A DNA stretch of 43,682 nt from Rouxiella silvae. GTDB lineage: Bacteria; Pseudomonadota; Gammaproteobacteria; Enterobacterales; Enterobacteriaceae. The notes beneath the pieces were generated by a model. That model did no database searches and had not been told where the DNA came from. It saw only the letters and a program-made list of their open reading frames with translations. The translations under genes and the position numbers were made by a program. Shown here piece after piece: positions 16,040-25,127 of this stretch (its first letter is position 1; each line of letters starts with the position of its first letter). The stretch is taken from positions 1-43,682 of the forward strand of contig NZ_MRWD01000049.1 in the NCBI RefSeq assembly GCF_002093625.1, read 5' to 3'.

Positions 16040-17656
16040 ATGATGACTATGATGAAACTCTTGCGCTTCCCCCGTTTGCGACCGCGCTTCGGCTTAAGTT
16101 TGCAAACTCTCACTTTCCTGCTTTGCTGTCTTCCGCTGTTGGCCAAGGCCGGTCCTGCTGATGATTTTGCCGCGGCCAGCCGTTCAGACCAGGCGACGCT
16201 GCTTCAGCAGTGGGCAACCGACCCGCAGCCCGAGCGTTTGCCGCTGCTCGAAGCACTCAAGCAGGAAAATGTCGTGATTGATGAGGCGCACCACGCGTTT
16301 ATCAAACAAGGCGAGACTCTGACCCCGCTCGAAGGCAGCGCCGCCCCGCAGGGTGAAGTCAAAAAGGTTTGGCTAAACAATCGCCTGCGTAATCTTATTG
16401 CCAATGCGCTCTCCACCCATCGTCTGGTCAGCAAAGACAGTAGCGTGCGTTTACAGGCTGCCAAATCCCTGCAACGCGAAGCTCAGGCCGACCAACTGCC
16501 ATTGCTGACTCAGCGTCTGGCGCTGGAGCAAGACAGCGTAGTACACGCCGCATTAAGCATCGCGTTAGCCAATTTACAGCTTGCCGATCCGAATCCTCAG
16601 GTACGCCTGCGCGCCGTAGAACTGCTGGGAGAGTCAGCCGATCCTGACACACAGGGCCATTTGCAGCCGTTGACTGATCCAAAAATTGAAACCGATGCCA
16701 CCGTGCGCACTGCCGCGCTTGCCAGCCTGAAGGCGGTGCAGCATCGCCTGATGATAGGCGACTGGCTCGGTCAGGCTTTTACCGGTCTTTCACTGGGCTC
16801 CATTCTGCTGCTGGCGGCGCTGGGTCTGGCGATCACCTACGGTCTGCTGGGTGTTATCAACATGGCGCACGGCGAGATGCTGATGATCGGCTCCTATTCG
16901 ACTTATCTGGTGCAGTCGCTATTTCAGCATTATGCACCCAGCCTGCTGGCGATTTATCCGCTGGTCGCGCTGCCGGCGGCGTTCTTTATCACCGCCGGTA
17001 TTGGCATGCTGCTTGAGCGTTCAGTGATCCGCCATCTTTACGGGCGGCCGCTCGAAACGCTGCTGGCCACCTGGGGTATTAGCCTGATTTTGATTCAGGG
17101 CGTGAGGGTGATTTTTGGCGCACAAAACGTTGAGGTCGCCAACCCGAACTGGCTCTCCGGCGGTATTCAGCTGCTGCCAAACCTGGTGCTGCCGTATAAC
17201 CGCATCGCGGTGATCATTTTTGTGCTGCTGGTGTTGGCATTAACCTGGCTACTGCTCAATAAAACCCGTCTCGGCATGAACGTGCGCGCCGTCACCCAAA
17301 ATCGTGCAATGGCCGCCTGCTGCGGTGTGCCAACCGGGCGTGTCGACATGCTGGCGTTTGGTTTGGGTTCAGGCATTGCGGGACTCGGCGGCGTAGCGTT
17401 GTCGCAGCTTGGCAACGTCGGACCGGAGCTGGGACAGGGTTATATCATCGACTCTTTCCTGGTGGTGGTGCTCGGCGGCGTAGGCCAGCTGGCAGGGACT
17501 GTGGTTGCCGCCTTCGGACTGGGCATTATGAACAAAATTCTTGAGCCGGAAATCGGTGCCGTATTGGGTAAAATCCTGATACTGGCGCTGATCATCCTGT
17601 TCATTCAGAAACGTCCACAGGGACTGTTCGCCTTCAAAGGCAGGGTGATTGACTGA
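16040..17656 (+). CDS. urtB: Urea ABC transporter permease UrtB, long form with periplasmic N-domain
   Basis: In this 538-residue protein a signal-like segment (about 15-40) leads into a roughly 200-residue soluble region. That region has HEAT-like helical repeats (DSSVRLQAAKSL, NPQVRLRAVELLGES, DATVRTAALASL). A LivH-type permease follows from about residue 245 (ITYGLLGVINMAHGEMLMIG). The long form is known for proteobacterial UrtB. The start is uncertain: ATGs at 16040, 16043, 16049 and 16052 all fit and SD signals are weak. The stop overlaps the urtC start by one base. Confidence 0.93.
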   Translation: MMTMMKLLRFPRLRPRFGLSLQTLTFLLCCLPLLAKAGPADDFAAASRSDQATLLQQWATDPQPERLPLLEALKQENVVIDEAHHAFIKQGETLTPLEGSAAPQGEVKKVWLNNRLRNLIANALSTHRLVSKDSSVRLQAAKSLQREAQADQLPLLTQRLALEQDSVVHAALSIALANLQLADPNPQVRLRAVELLGESADPDTQGHLQPLTDPKIETDATVRTAALASLKAVQHRLMIGDWLGQAFTGLSLGSILLLAALGLAITYGLLGVINMAHGEMLMIGSYSTYLVQSLFQHYAPSLLAIYPLVALPAAFFITAGIGMLLERSVIRHLYGRPLETLLATWGISLILIQGVRVIFGAQNVEVANPNWLSGGIQLLPNLVLPYNRIAVIIFVLLVLALTWLLLNKTRLGMNVRAVTQNRAMAACCGVPTGRVDMLAFGLGSGIAGLGGVALSQLGNVGPELGQGYIIDSFLVVVLGGVGQLAGTVVAAFGLGIMNKILEPEIGAVLGKILILALIILFIQKRPQGLFAFKGRVID

Positions 17657-18732
17657 TGACACAACCTTTAACCCTAACAGGCGTACAAAAGGCGCCGCGT
17701 CTGGCGATGACACTCGGCGTTGTGGTGTTTGTGGCGCTGCTGGTGATGCCTTTTCTCGCGCTGCTGCCGCAGAGTAATCCGCTGGCAATTTCAACCTATA
17801 CCCTGACGCTGGTCGGCAAGATCCTTTGTTATGCGATCGTGGCGATCGCGTTAGATCTGGTTTGGGGCTATGCCGGTTTGCTTTCACTCGGACACGGCCT
17901 GTTTTTTGCACTCGGCGGGTATGCAATGGGCATGTATCTGATGCGCCAGGCATCGGGAAATAATCTGCCCGATTTTATGTCGTTTCTTTCATGGACCGAG
18001 CTGCCGTGGTTTTGGGTCGGCACTCAGCATTTCGCCTGGGCGCTGTGCCTGATTGTACTGGTGCCCGGCGCGCTGGCCTTTATTTTCGGTTATTTCGCTT
18101 TTCGCTCAAAAATCAAAGGGGTCTATTTTTCGATTATGACCCAGGCGCTAACCTACGCCGGTATGTTGCTGTTTTTCCGCAATGAAACCGGCTTCGGCGG
18201 CAACAACGGTTTTACCGGCTTCACCACCCTGCTCGGCTTTCAGGTCACCGCCACCACCACGCGGGTTGGGCTGTTTATGACTACCGTACTGCTGCTGGCC
18301 GCCAGTCTGGCGCTAGGCTTTGCGCTGGCACGCAGCAAATACGGCCGCGTACTGACGGCGGTGCGCGATGCAGAAAACCGACTGATCTTCTGCGGTTATG
18401 ATCCGAAGGGTTTCAAGCTGTTTGTCTGGACCATTTCGGCGATGATTTGTGGCCTAGCCGGTGCACTTTACGTTCCGCAGGTCGGCATTATTAACCCCAG
18501 CGAAATGTCACCGACCAACTCCATTGAGGCGGCAATTTGGGTGGCGCTTGGCGGTCGCGGCACGCTGATTGGCCCCATTTTGGGTGCAGGCATCGTTAAC
18601 GGCGCTAAAAGCTGGTTCACCGTCGCTATCCCAGAATATTGGCAGTTTATTCTCGGCGGCATGTTTATTGTCGTCACTCTGTTCCTGCCTGAAGGGGTGA
18701 TTGGCCTGCTGCGGAAAAGGAAAGCGCAATGA
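17656..18732 (+). CDS. urtC: Urea ABC transporter permease UrtC
   Basis: The 358-residue LivM-type inner-membrane permease has the motif DLVWGYAGLLSLGHGLFFALGG and the EAA-like loop YGRVLTAVRDAENRLIFCGY. It pairs with UrtB to form the urea channel. It overlaps urtB by one base and urtD by four (ATGA), indicating translational coupling. Confidence 0.95.
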   Translation: MTQPLTLTGVQKAPRLAMTLGVVVFVALLVMPFLALLPQSNPLAISTYTLTLVGKILCYAIVAIALDLVWGYAGLLSLGHGLFFALGGYAMGMYLMRQASGNNLPDFMSFLSWTELPWFWVGTQHFAWALCLIVLVPGALAFIFGYFAFRSKIKGVYFSIMTQALTYAGMLLFFRNETGFGGNNGFTGFTTLLGFQVTATTTRVGLFMTTVLLLAASLALGFALARSKYGRVLTAVRDAENRLIFCGYDPKGFKLFVWTISAMICGLAGALYVPQVGIINPSEMSPTNSIEAAIWVALGGRGTLIGPILGAGIVNGAKSWFTVAIPEYWQFILGGMFIVVTLFLPEGVIGLLRKRKAQ

Positions 18733-19535
18733 ATTCAATGACCACCACCGGCGACCTGTTCACTCAGCCTCAGCTCGCCGACAAACACCGCGAACAGACT
18801 GATCCCATTTTATCGCTGGATAAAATTAACGTCAGCTTTGACGGTTTTAAGGCGCTGACCGACCTGTCGCTGCGCATCGGTGTCGGTGAGCTGCGCTGCG
18901 TGATTGGCCCCAACGGCGCAGGAAAAACCACGCTGATGGACGTAATAACCGGCAAAACGCGGCCAAAGTCGGGGCAGGTAATTTACGACCAAAACATTGA
19001 CCTCACTCGTCTGGATTCGGTGCGTATTGCGCAGTCTGGCATTGGCCGAAAATTTCAAAAACCTACCGTGTTTGAAGCCCTTACTGTATTTGAAAATCTT
19101 GAGATCGCGCAGAAAACCAACAAGTCAGTCTGGGCCTGCCTGCGCGCCAAAATGAACAGCGAGCAGCGCGACAGAATTGACGAAATGCTGGTGACGCTGC
19201 GCTTGCAGGGTGAACGCCATCGTACGGCGGGCATGCTGTCGCACGGCCAAAAACAGTTTCTGGAAATCGGCATGTTGCTGGTTCAGGAACCGCATCTGCT
19301 GCTGCTCGACGAACCGGCTGCGGGCATGACCGATGCAGAAACCGAATACACTGCCGAACTGTTCAAGTCATTGGCCGGTAAGCACTCTTTGATGGTGGTT
19401 GAGCACGACATGGGCTTTGTCGAGACGATTGCCGATCGCGTGACGGTGTTGCATCAGGGGCAAGTTTTGGCCGAGGGATCGCTGCAAGAAGTGCAGGCCA
19501 ATGAGCAGGTTATTGAAGTTTATCTCGGTCGCTAA
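18729..19535 (+). CDS. urtD: Urea ABC transporter ATPase UrtD
   Basis: The 268-residue LivG-type ATP-binding subunit has Walker A GPNGAGKTT near residue 59, signature LSHGQKQFLEIGMLL, Walker B LLLLDEPAAGM and switch histidine in VVEHDMGF. The N-terminal 25 residues before the ABC fold look disordered. It starts within the urtC stop. Confidence 0.95.
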   Translation: MNSMTTTGDLFTQPQLADKHREQTDPILSLDKINVSFDGFKALTDLSLRIGVGELRCVIGPNGAGKTTLMDVITGKTRPKSGQVIYDQNIDLTRLDSVRIAQSGIGRKFQKPTVFEALTVFENLEIAQKTNKSVWACLRAKMNSEQRDRIDEMLVTLRLQGERHRTAGMLSHGQKQFLEIGMLLVQEPHLLLLDEPAAGMTDAETEYTAELFKSLAGKHSLMVVEHDMGFVETIADRVTVLHQGQVLAEGSLQEVQANEQVIEVYLGR

Positions 19536-19557
19536 GCTGCGCCGCAGGGAGAGTGTT

Positions 19558-20256
19558 ATGTTGCAAGTTAATGAACTTAATCAATTTTACGGTGGCAGCC
19601 ATATTTTACGCGGCCTGTCTTTTGAGGCAAAAATTGGCGAAGTAACCTGCCTGTTGGGCCGCAATGGTGTAGGAAAAACCACCTTGCTAAAGTGTCTGAT
19701 GGGTCTTATACCCGCCAAGTCTGGCACGATTTGCTGGAACGGCGCGGTCATTAATGGACGTAGGCCACACCAGCGGGTGCAGTCAGGCATTGCCTATGTC
19801 CCGCAGGGCCGCGAAATTTTTCCGCGTCTCACGGTGGAGGAAAATCTTCTGATGGGGCTGTCTCGCTTTTCGGGCAGCCAGTCAAAGGCGGTGCCGGATG
19901 AAATTTATCATTTATTTCCGGTGCTGCTGGAAATGAAGCATCGTCGCGGCGGTGACCTTTCCGGCGGACAGCAGCAGCAGTTGGCAATTGGCCGCGCGTT
20001 GGCCTGCAAGCCCAGCCTGCTAATCCTCGACGAACCCACCGAAGGTATTCAACCCTCGGTGATTAAAGAAATCGGCGCAGTTATCCGCCAGCTTGCGGCA
20101 CGTGGCGATATGGCAATTTTACTGGTTGAACAGTTTTATGATTTTGCCGCCGAGCTGGCCGACAGCTACCTGGTGATGTCACGTGGCAACATTATCAAAC
20201 GTGGCCCTGGCAGCGAGATGGAGGCAGAGGGTGTGAGAGGGTTGGTGGCGATTTAA
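19558..20256 (+). CDS. urtE: Urea ABC transporter ATPase UrtE
   Basis: The product is 232 residues from the ATG at 19558 (SD GGGAGAG). The frame is open from 19501 inside urtD but that stretch is urtD coding. This LivF-type subunit has Walker A GRNGVGKTT, signature DLSGGQQQQLAIGRALA and Walker B LLILDEPTEGIQPS. The IQPS after Walker B is typical of UrtE as I recall. It is the last gene of the operon, and a hairpin follows. Confidence 0.95.
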   Translation: MLQVNELNQFYGGSHILRGLSFEAKIGEVTCLLGRNGVGKTTLLKCLMGLIPAKSGTICWNGAVINGRRPHQRVQSGIAYVPQGREIFPRLTVEENLLMGLSRFSGSQSKAVPDEIYHLFPVLLEMKHRRGGDLSGGQQQQLAIGRALACKPSLLILDEPTEGIQPSVIKEIGAVIRQLAARGDMAILLVEQFYDFAAELADSYLVMSRGNIIKRGPGSEMEAEGVRGLVAI

Positions 20257-20264
20257 AATACCTG

Positions 20265-20299
20265 ATAAAAAAAAAGCCGCGACATTGCGCGGCTTGTTC
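20265..20299 (-). terminator. Terminator between urtE and the GlsB-like gene
   Basis: Stem AAGCCGCG/CGCGGCTT (20274-20281, 20288-20295) with loop ACATTG. The nine plus-strand A residues give a long T-run on the minus strand, so it is strongest for the leftward gene. The plus side has TTGTTC and may also end the urt transcript. Confidence 0.8.
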
Positions 20300-20315
20300 A
20301 ATTCTTATCAGTCTA

Positions 20316-20564
20316 CTACGAGCGGATTTTGCGGTAGATGAACAGCACGACAATCGCACCAATTACTGCGACAACAAAGCTGCCGAAGTTAAATCCGTCT
20401 ACGCGACCAAAGCCGAAGAAGGTACTGATGTAACCCCCCACAACTGCACCGATAATCCCCAGAACCACGGTCAGGATAAAGCCGCCACCGTCTTTACCCG
20501 GCATGATCCACTTAGCCAGAATACCTGCAATCAGACCAAAAATAATCCAGGATAAAATACCCAT
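20316..20564 (-). CDS. GlsB/YeaQ/YmgE-family small membrane protein
   Basis: The 82-residue protein has three hydrophobic segments with glycine-rich turns (IIFGLIAGILAKWIMPGKDGGG, VVLGIIGAVVGGYIST, VVAVIGAIVVLFIYRKI). This is the transglycosylase-associated protein family, named by association, linked to acid and envelope stress with no established enzymatic activity. SD AGGAG precedes the ATG at 20564. Confidence 0.9.
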   Translation of the reverse strand: MGILSWIIFGLIAGILAKWIMPGKDGGGFILTVVLGIIGAVVGGYISTFFGFGRVDGFNFGSFVVAVIGAIVVLFIYRKIRS

Positions 20565-20967
20565 TTTGACGTCTCCTAATACGTTTGTTATCGTAAATAT
20601 GTTCAGCCAATGAGACTAAACGAAAATAGAAATCCCTTCCAACAAGTCCCTTAATTACCATCGAGCCTGTTACGCAGCGCTACAGACCTTTTTTCTGGTA
20701 CTCGCTTATAGCGTAGCAGAATTCTACAAAATCGCTCAAAATCAGCCACAAGCATAACTTTTGTATAATTTAACAGGCAAACGTAAACCGCCTTCTGCTG
20801 TTGTAAATATCTGCACGGTGAAAAGTAAAAGCGCGTAAATATTGAACAAATTTTTTGAATGAGTTTCTCAAATCAATCCGTTTTTAATCACTGAGCCACA
20901 CGCCTATTATAGCTACATCGAAAGGCAACCCCCCTTTCAAAACACTCAACTGATTAGGAATGACATC
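20565..20967. other. 403-bp intergenic region between GlsB-like and BhsA-like genes
   Basis: No gene was seen. It must hold the divergent promoters. TATAAT occurs near 20763 but with no good -35. CTATTATAG around 20905 could be the -10 of the rightward gene. Both neighbours are stress-type genes, so RpoS-like promoters with poor -35 elements are possible. Confidence 0.4.
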
Positions 20968-21225
20968 ATGAAAAGCATCAAATATTTTGCAATAGCTGCG
21001 ACCCTTTCAATGGCCTCTTTCGCTACCTTCGCTGCGCAGGCAGTTTCTCAACCTGTTGCCGGTGAGCAGAAAATCGGCGTTGTTACCGCCAATGGCGCCA
21101 CTACGTTGGACTCGCTGGAAAACAATCTGGCTAATCAGGCTAAAGAAGCCGGTGCTTCTTCTTACCGCATCACTTCCGTGACAGGTAACAACCTGATGAG
21201 CGCCAGCGCGGTACTCTACAAATAA
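20968..21225 (+). CDS. bhsA: BhsA/McbA-like DUF1471 periplasmic stress protein
   Basis: The product has 85 residues with a Sec signal peptide (MKSIKYFAIAATLSMASFATFAA). The DUF1471 domain has the family features LDSLENNLANQAKEAGASSY, RITSVTGNN and a terminal VLYK. The length equals E. coli BhsA and RITSVTGxN agrees better with BhsA than McbA, but the family has many paralogues. It is probably an outer-membrane/periplasmic protein affecting biofilm and stress tolerance. SD AGGA, terminator downstream. Confidence 0.8.
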   Translation: MKSIKYFAIAATLSMASFATFAAQAVSQPVAGEQKIGVVTANGATTLDSLENNLANQAKEAGASSYRITSVTGNNLMSASAVLYK

Positions 21226-21271
21226 GTTATACCCTTAGGTCACGCTTCAATATCTACGCTTTACCCTCTAG

Positions 21272-21318
21272 AAAGGCCTGTGAACTCCCTGCCAAAGGTG
21301 ATTTCACAGGCCTTTTGA
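21272..21318 (+). terminator. Terminator after bhsA-like gene
   Basis: 13-bp arms AAAGGCCTGTGAA (21272-21284) and TTCACAGGCCTTT (21303-21315) with an 18-base loop; a short T-run completes the signal. Confidence 0.8.
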
Positions 21319-21405
21319 CTTTGTATCTTAAGAATTAAAAATGACAATTGTTGCCAACAGCGCTGCGGATTTATATCCTATTTCTTTCCAAAAAAGGAAC
21401 AGGCC

Positions 21406-22038
21406 ATGACCCTCATCGACTCCCTTATGTCGTTCACTTTTGCCATTACCCTGCTGACCCTGACCCCCGGTCTTGATACCGCGCTGGTTTTACGAACCGC
21501 AACCAGCGAAGGCAGCAAAAAAGCATTTCAAGCGGCGATGGGGGTAAATGCAGGATGCATGGTATGGGGTGCCGTGGTGGCACTGGGACTGGGTGCGTTA
21601 CTCACCGCCTCCGAACTGGCATTTGACGTGCTGAAATGGGTGGGTGCAGTCTATCTGTGCTGGCTTGGACTGCAAATGTTGATCAAGCCGCGCAGCCAGA
21701 TGGCCGCCGAGACGACGGTGGCCAATTCCTCGCACAGAAAAGGCAGCAACTGGTTTATTAAAGGCATGTTAGGAAACATTTTGAATCCAAAAGTAGGCGT
21801 ATTTTACGTCACCTTTCTGCCACAGTTTGTTCCTGCCGGTTATCCCGTGGCGGCCTACACTTTTGGCTTGGCGATGATCCACGTACTCATTGGCACCCTG
21901 TGGTCATCGACTATGATTGCCGCTACCCGCCCGCTTTCACGCTGGTTAAAACGTCCGGCGGTGGTGCGCACGATGGACCGCCTGACCGGACTGGTGTTTG
22001 TCGCCTTTGCCGTACGTCTGGCGACCAGCAAACGCTAA
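21406..22038 (+). CDS. LysE/RhtB-family amino-acid exporter
   Basis: The 210-residue inner-membrane protein has about six helices. Family marks are TPGLDTALVLRTATSEGSKKAF in the first loop, GNILNPKVGVFYVTFLPQF in the middle and WLKRPAVVRTMDRLTG near the end. It probably exports an amino acid or related metabolite; substrate unknown. SD AAGGAACAGG. A GNAT acetyltransferase follows 48 bases downstream and may be co-transcribed. Confidence 0.9.
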   Translation: MTLIDSLMSFTFAITLLTLTPGLDTALVLRTATSEGSKKAFQAAMGVNAGCMVWGAVVALGLGALLTASELAFDVLKWVGAVYLCWLGLQMLIKPRSQMAAETTVANSSHRKGSNWFIKGMLGNILNPKVGVFYVTFLPQFVPAGYPVAAYTFGLAMIHVLIGTLWSSTMIAATRPLSRWLKRPAVVRTMDRLTGLVFVAFAVRLATSKR

Positions 22039-22086
22039 AAGATTTATTTTTTAGAAAATTATTTTATTATAAACAAGGGATTGAGC

Positions 22087-22533
22087 ATGAAAACTCGTAT
22101 TACCGCAACCCTGACTCACGACGATATTGAAGCCGTTAAAGATGGCCTGCGCGACTATAACAAACACTTTATTCCGCAGAACTCCTTTAAAGAGCTGGGC
22201 GTTTTTATTGAAGACGATGCGGGCAATAAAACCGCTGGATTGATTGCCGAAACAGTCGGTAACTATCTGATGATTAAGTTTCTTTGGGTGGATGAGTCGC
22301 TGCGCGGTCAGGACTCTGGCACATCACTGATTCGCCAGGCAGAAGAAGAAGCTGTTGCCCGCGGCTGTCGCCATGCGCTGGTCGATACCTTCAGCTTTCA
22401 GGCACGCCCTTTTTACGAGCGCCTTGGCTATGAGTGCAGAATGACGCTGGAAGATTTTATCGATGATATCCGCGCCCCCGAGGGGAATGAAGCCTCGCAT
22501 GAGCGCTACTTTTTGACCAAAAGACTGGGTTGA
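22087..22533 (+). CDS. GNAT-family N-acetyltransferase
   Basis: The product is 148 residues from ATG 22087 (AAGGGA six bases upstream). Typical GNAT strand and helix motifs are visible: LIAETVGNYLMIKFLWVDESLRGQDSG (acetyl-CoA loop R/Q-x-x-G/A-like), AEEEAVARGCRHALVDTFSFQARPFYERLGY. It transfers acetyl from acetyl-CoA to an unknown amine. It follows the LysE-type exporter on the same strand. Confidence 0.85.
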   Translation: MKTRITATLTHDDIEAVKDGLRDYNKHFIPQNSFKELGVFIEDDAGNKTAGLIAETVGNYLMIKFLWVDESLRGQDSGTSLIRQAEEEAVARGCRHALVDTFSFQARPFYERLGYECRMTLEDFIDDIRAPEGNEASHERYFLTKRLG

Positions 22534-22573
22534 TCACGCAGGTAGCCCGTTCTACTCGGGCTACCATTTTCCA

Positions 22574-23278
<705 letters not shown>

Positions 23279-23314
23279 CTATGAGTCGATTGAATATTTA
23301 CCTCAGGAGGCGTG

Positions 23315-23857
23315 ATGAAAAAATTTACTCTGTCATTGCTGGTGCTGCTTCCCGCACTGTTTATTAGCGCCTCGGCTTGTGCCGCGTCGGCAAAAGAAAT
23401 TAAAGAAAAATTTAACAAGATGCAGATTGGCGACCGGACGCTGTGCCTGAGCGATATTATTTATCCCAATGAGCAGGCGATGAAGGTTATCGAGAACGGA
23501 TTTTTGGTGCAGAAATCAAAAGATGTGCTGGTTTATCAAACGGTGCTGATTTACCTTCTCGGCAATGACGTTACAGTGAATATTCATGCGCTGATTGTGA
23601 GCAGGCTGAATAAAGAGTCGTTTACCAACGAGTTTAAGGACACCTTTATTCAGGTCACCGGCCTGGACCAACCCAATCAGGCAGCGGCGAAAGGCAATAT
23701 CCTCAAAAGCTATCAGGAATCAGTGATAAAACAGGTTAACAGTGTGCCTTATAGTGCACTGATTCTTAACGATAAAGGCTATGAGATAAGCCAGCAGGAA
23801 GACGAAGTGAGTGAACTGAGCACCTGCTATATTTCGCCGATAAAAACCAGTAATTAA
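23315..23857 (+). CDS. Secreted protein of unknown function
   Basis: The product is 180 residues from ATG 23315 (AGGAGG five bases upstream; the GTG at 23312 is too close). A clear Sec signal peptide covers residues 1 to about 23 (KKFTLSLLVLLPALFISASA). The mature part is mixed alpha/beta with two cysteines, Cys44 in RTLCLSD and one in the C-terminal STCYISP, likely a disulphide in the periplasm. No lipobox. I do not recognise the family. Its stop overlaps the convergent GNAT gene by four bases. Confidence 0.75.
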   Translation: MKKFTLSLLVLLPALFISASACAASAKEIKEKFNKMQIGDRTLCLSDIIYPNEQAMKVIENGFLVQKSKDVLVYQTVLIYLLGNDVTVNIHALIVSRLNKESFTNEFKDTFIQVTGLDQPNQAAAKGNILKSYQESVIKQVNSVPYSALILNDKGYEISQQEDEVSELSTCYISPIKTSN

Positions 23858-24306
23858 CGCTGATATTTAATAAAGTCTGTCTGCATGCCTATGCGGTCGT
23901 AGAGGCTTCTCGCCGTCTCGTTTGAAGTGCGCGTCATCCAATAGACGTTGGCCTTTTTATGTTGATCGGCATAGTCGTAAACCGCCTCAATCAGCGCCTG
24001 GCCGACCCCTAACTTTCGTGCACTGGCTGAAACGTATAAATCTTGCAGATACACAACTTGCTCAAGTTTCCAGCCGTGATCGTGATTAATACAGTTCACA
24101 ATGCCCACTAGCTGACCCTCAATTTCGGCGACGAAGCCGAACATTGCCTCATAGTTTTCCTGTGAGAGTTTTTCAAACGTTTGGGCAAAGACGTCCTCCC
24201 CGACTTCGCTTTGGTAGAAGCCAAGATATTCGCGCCATAATCCTGCCCATTGTTCTTGGTCTACAGACGTTAACGGACGAATAACCGGCTTTTTTGATTC
24301 GCTCAT
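23854..24306 (-). CDS. GNAT-family N-acetyltransferase
   Basis: The 150-residue protein ends with the family motifs LQDLYVSASARKLGVGQALIEAVYDYADQ (acetyl-CoA binding) and TRTSNETARSLYDRIG. This resembles diamine/aminoglycoside-type GNATs; the substrate is unknown. SD AAGGATA. Convergent with the secreted-protein gene, four-base overlap at the stops. Confidence 0.85.
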   Translation of the reverse strand: MSESKKPVIRPLTSVDQEQWAGLWREYLGFYQSEVGEDVFAQTFEKLSQENYEAMFGFVAEIEGQLVGIVNCINHDHGWKLEQVVYLQDLYVSASARKLGVGQALIEAVYDYADQHKKANVYWMTRTSNETARSLYDRIGMQTDFIKYQR

Positions 24307-24376
24307 TTTGATATCCTTAATGATAGATAAATAGTGAATTTAAATTCATTTAAATCGAATATTAAGTCAATAGTGT

Positions 24377-24970
24377 TTACGAAACTTCGGGGGGATAATG
24401 GATAATATCGTGAAACTTCACGCTTGCCACACTGCTGTTGTGAAGACTGTTTTTATGAAGATTGTTTCGATAAACATGTTTGCAGTCCGCCCGAAAGCGT
24501 AAACCCTCGCCAGGGCCTAAAATATGAACTTCACCGTTAACGGTTAACTCAAGTTCACCTTCAATAACAATAACATGCTCTATCACGCCCACAGCATGTG
24601 CGGAAGACTCACTGTAACCCGCGGCCTTAAGCTCGACCACAAACATGTCCATTCTTAATTCGGCATCGTAGGGGAAAAATGACACCACGCTCATTCCCGA
24701 GCTTTTACTGTCAAACGCCGCCGACGGGGTATAGGGCTGCAGAGTCTGGCCAACCACCGGCGGCGCCTGCAAAAACTGGGAGAATGAAACGGTAAAGCCG
24801 CTGGCAATTTTCCACAGTGTCGCGACTGTAGGGCTGGATTCTCCGCGCTCAATTTGCCCAAGCATCGCCTTGCTGACCCCCGTCGCCTGTGCCGCCTGAG
24901 TCAGGCTCCAGCCCCGCTGCGCTCTTATCTGCTTAAGTTGCTCGCCGACGTGACGCGTTAGTTCCTGCAT
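24377..24970 (-). CDS. sutR: XRE-cupin transcriptional regulator SutR (YdcN)
   Basis: The 197-residue protein has an N-terminal Cro/XRE helix-turn-helix (LKQIRAQRGWSLTQAAQATG, VSKAMLGQIERGESSPT) and a C-terminal cupin barrel (HAVGVIEHVIVIEGELELTV, GEVHILGPGEGLRFRADCKHVYRN). It is divergent from a YdcO homologue, the same arrangement as E. coli ydcN/ydcO, where YdcN (SutR) is described as a sulfur-utilisation regulator. The effector of the cupin is unknown. SD GGGAG. Two palindromic sites lie in the shared promoter region. Confidence 0.88.
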   Translation of the reverse strand: MQELTRHVGEQLKQIRAQRGWSLTQAAQATGVSKAMLGQIERGESSPTVATLWKIASGFTVSFSQFLQAPPVVGQTLQPYTPSAAFDSKSSGMSVVSFFPYDAELRMDMFVVELKAAGYSESSAHAVGVIEHVIVIEGELELTVNGEVHILGPGEGLRFRADCKHVYRNNLHKNSLHNSSVASVKFHDIIHYPPEVS

Positions 24971-25007
24971 GCTTTACTCCCGATAACTCAGCCTCATCGC
25001 TGGTATT

Positions 25008-25061
25008 GTACGTTATAACGCACGGTGATACTCTCAATCACAAGCGTGCGCTATAGCGCAC
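25008..25061. promoter_or_regulatory. Paired palindromic operators between sutR and ydcO
   Basis: GTACGTTATAACGCAC (25008-25023) and the perfect palindrome GTGCGCTATAGCGCAC (25046-25061) share the form GTRCGYTATARCGCAC, with centres 38 bp apart in the 157-bp divergent gap. They are the obvious candidates for SutR binding, controlling both genes. Confidence 0.65.
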
Positions 25062-25127
25062 AAACAAGCATACGCCATCGGCGCAACGCTGCCAAGAAAA
25101 GTGCGATAAACACAAAAGGTCTACGCC

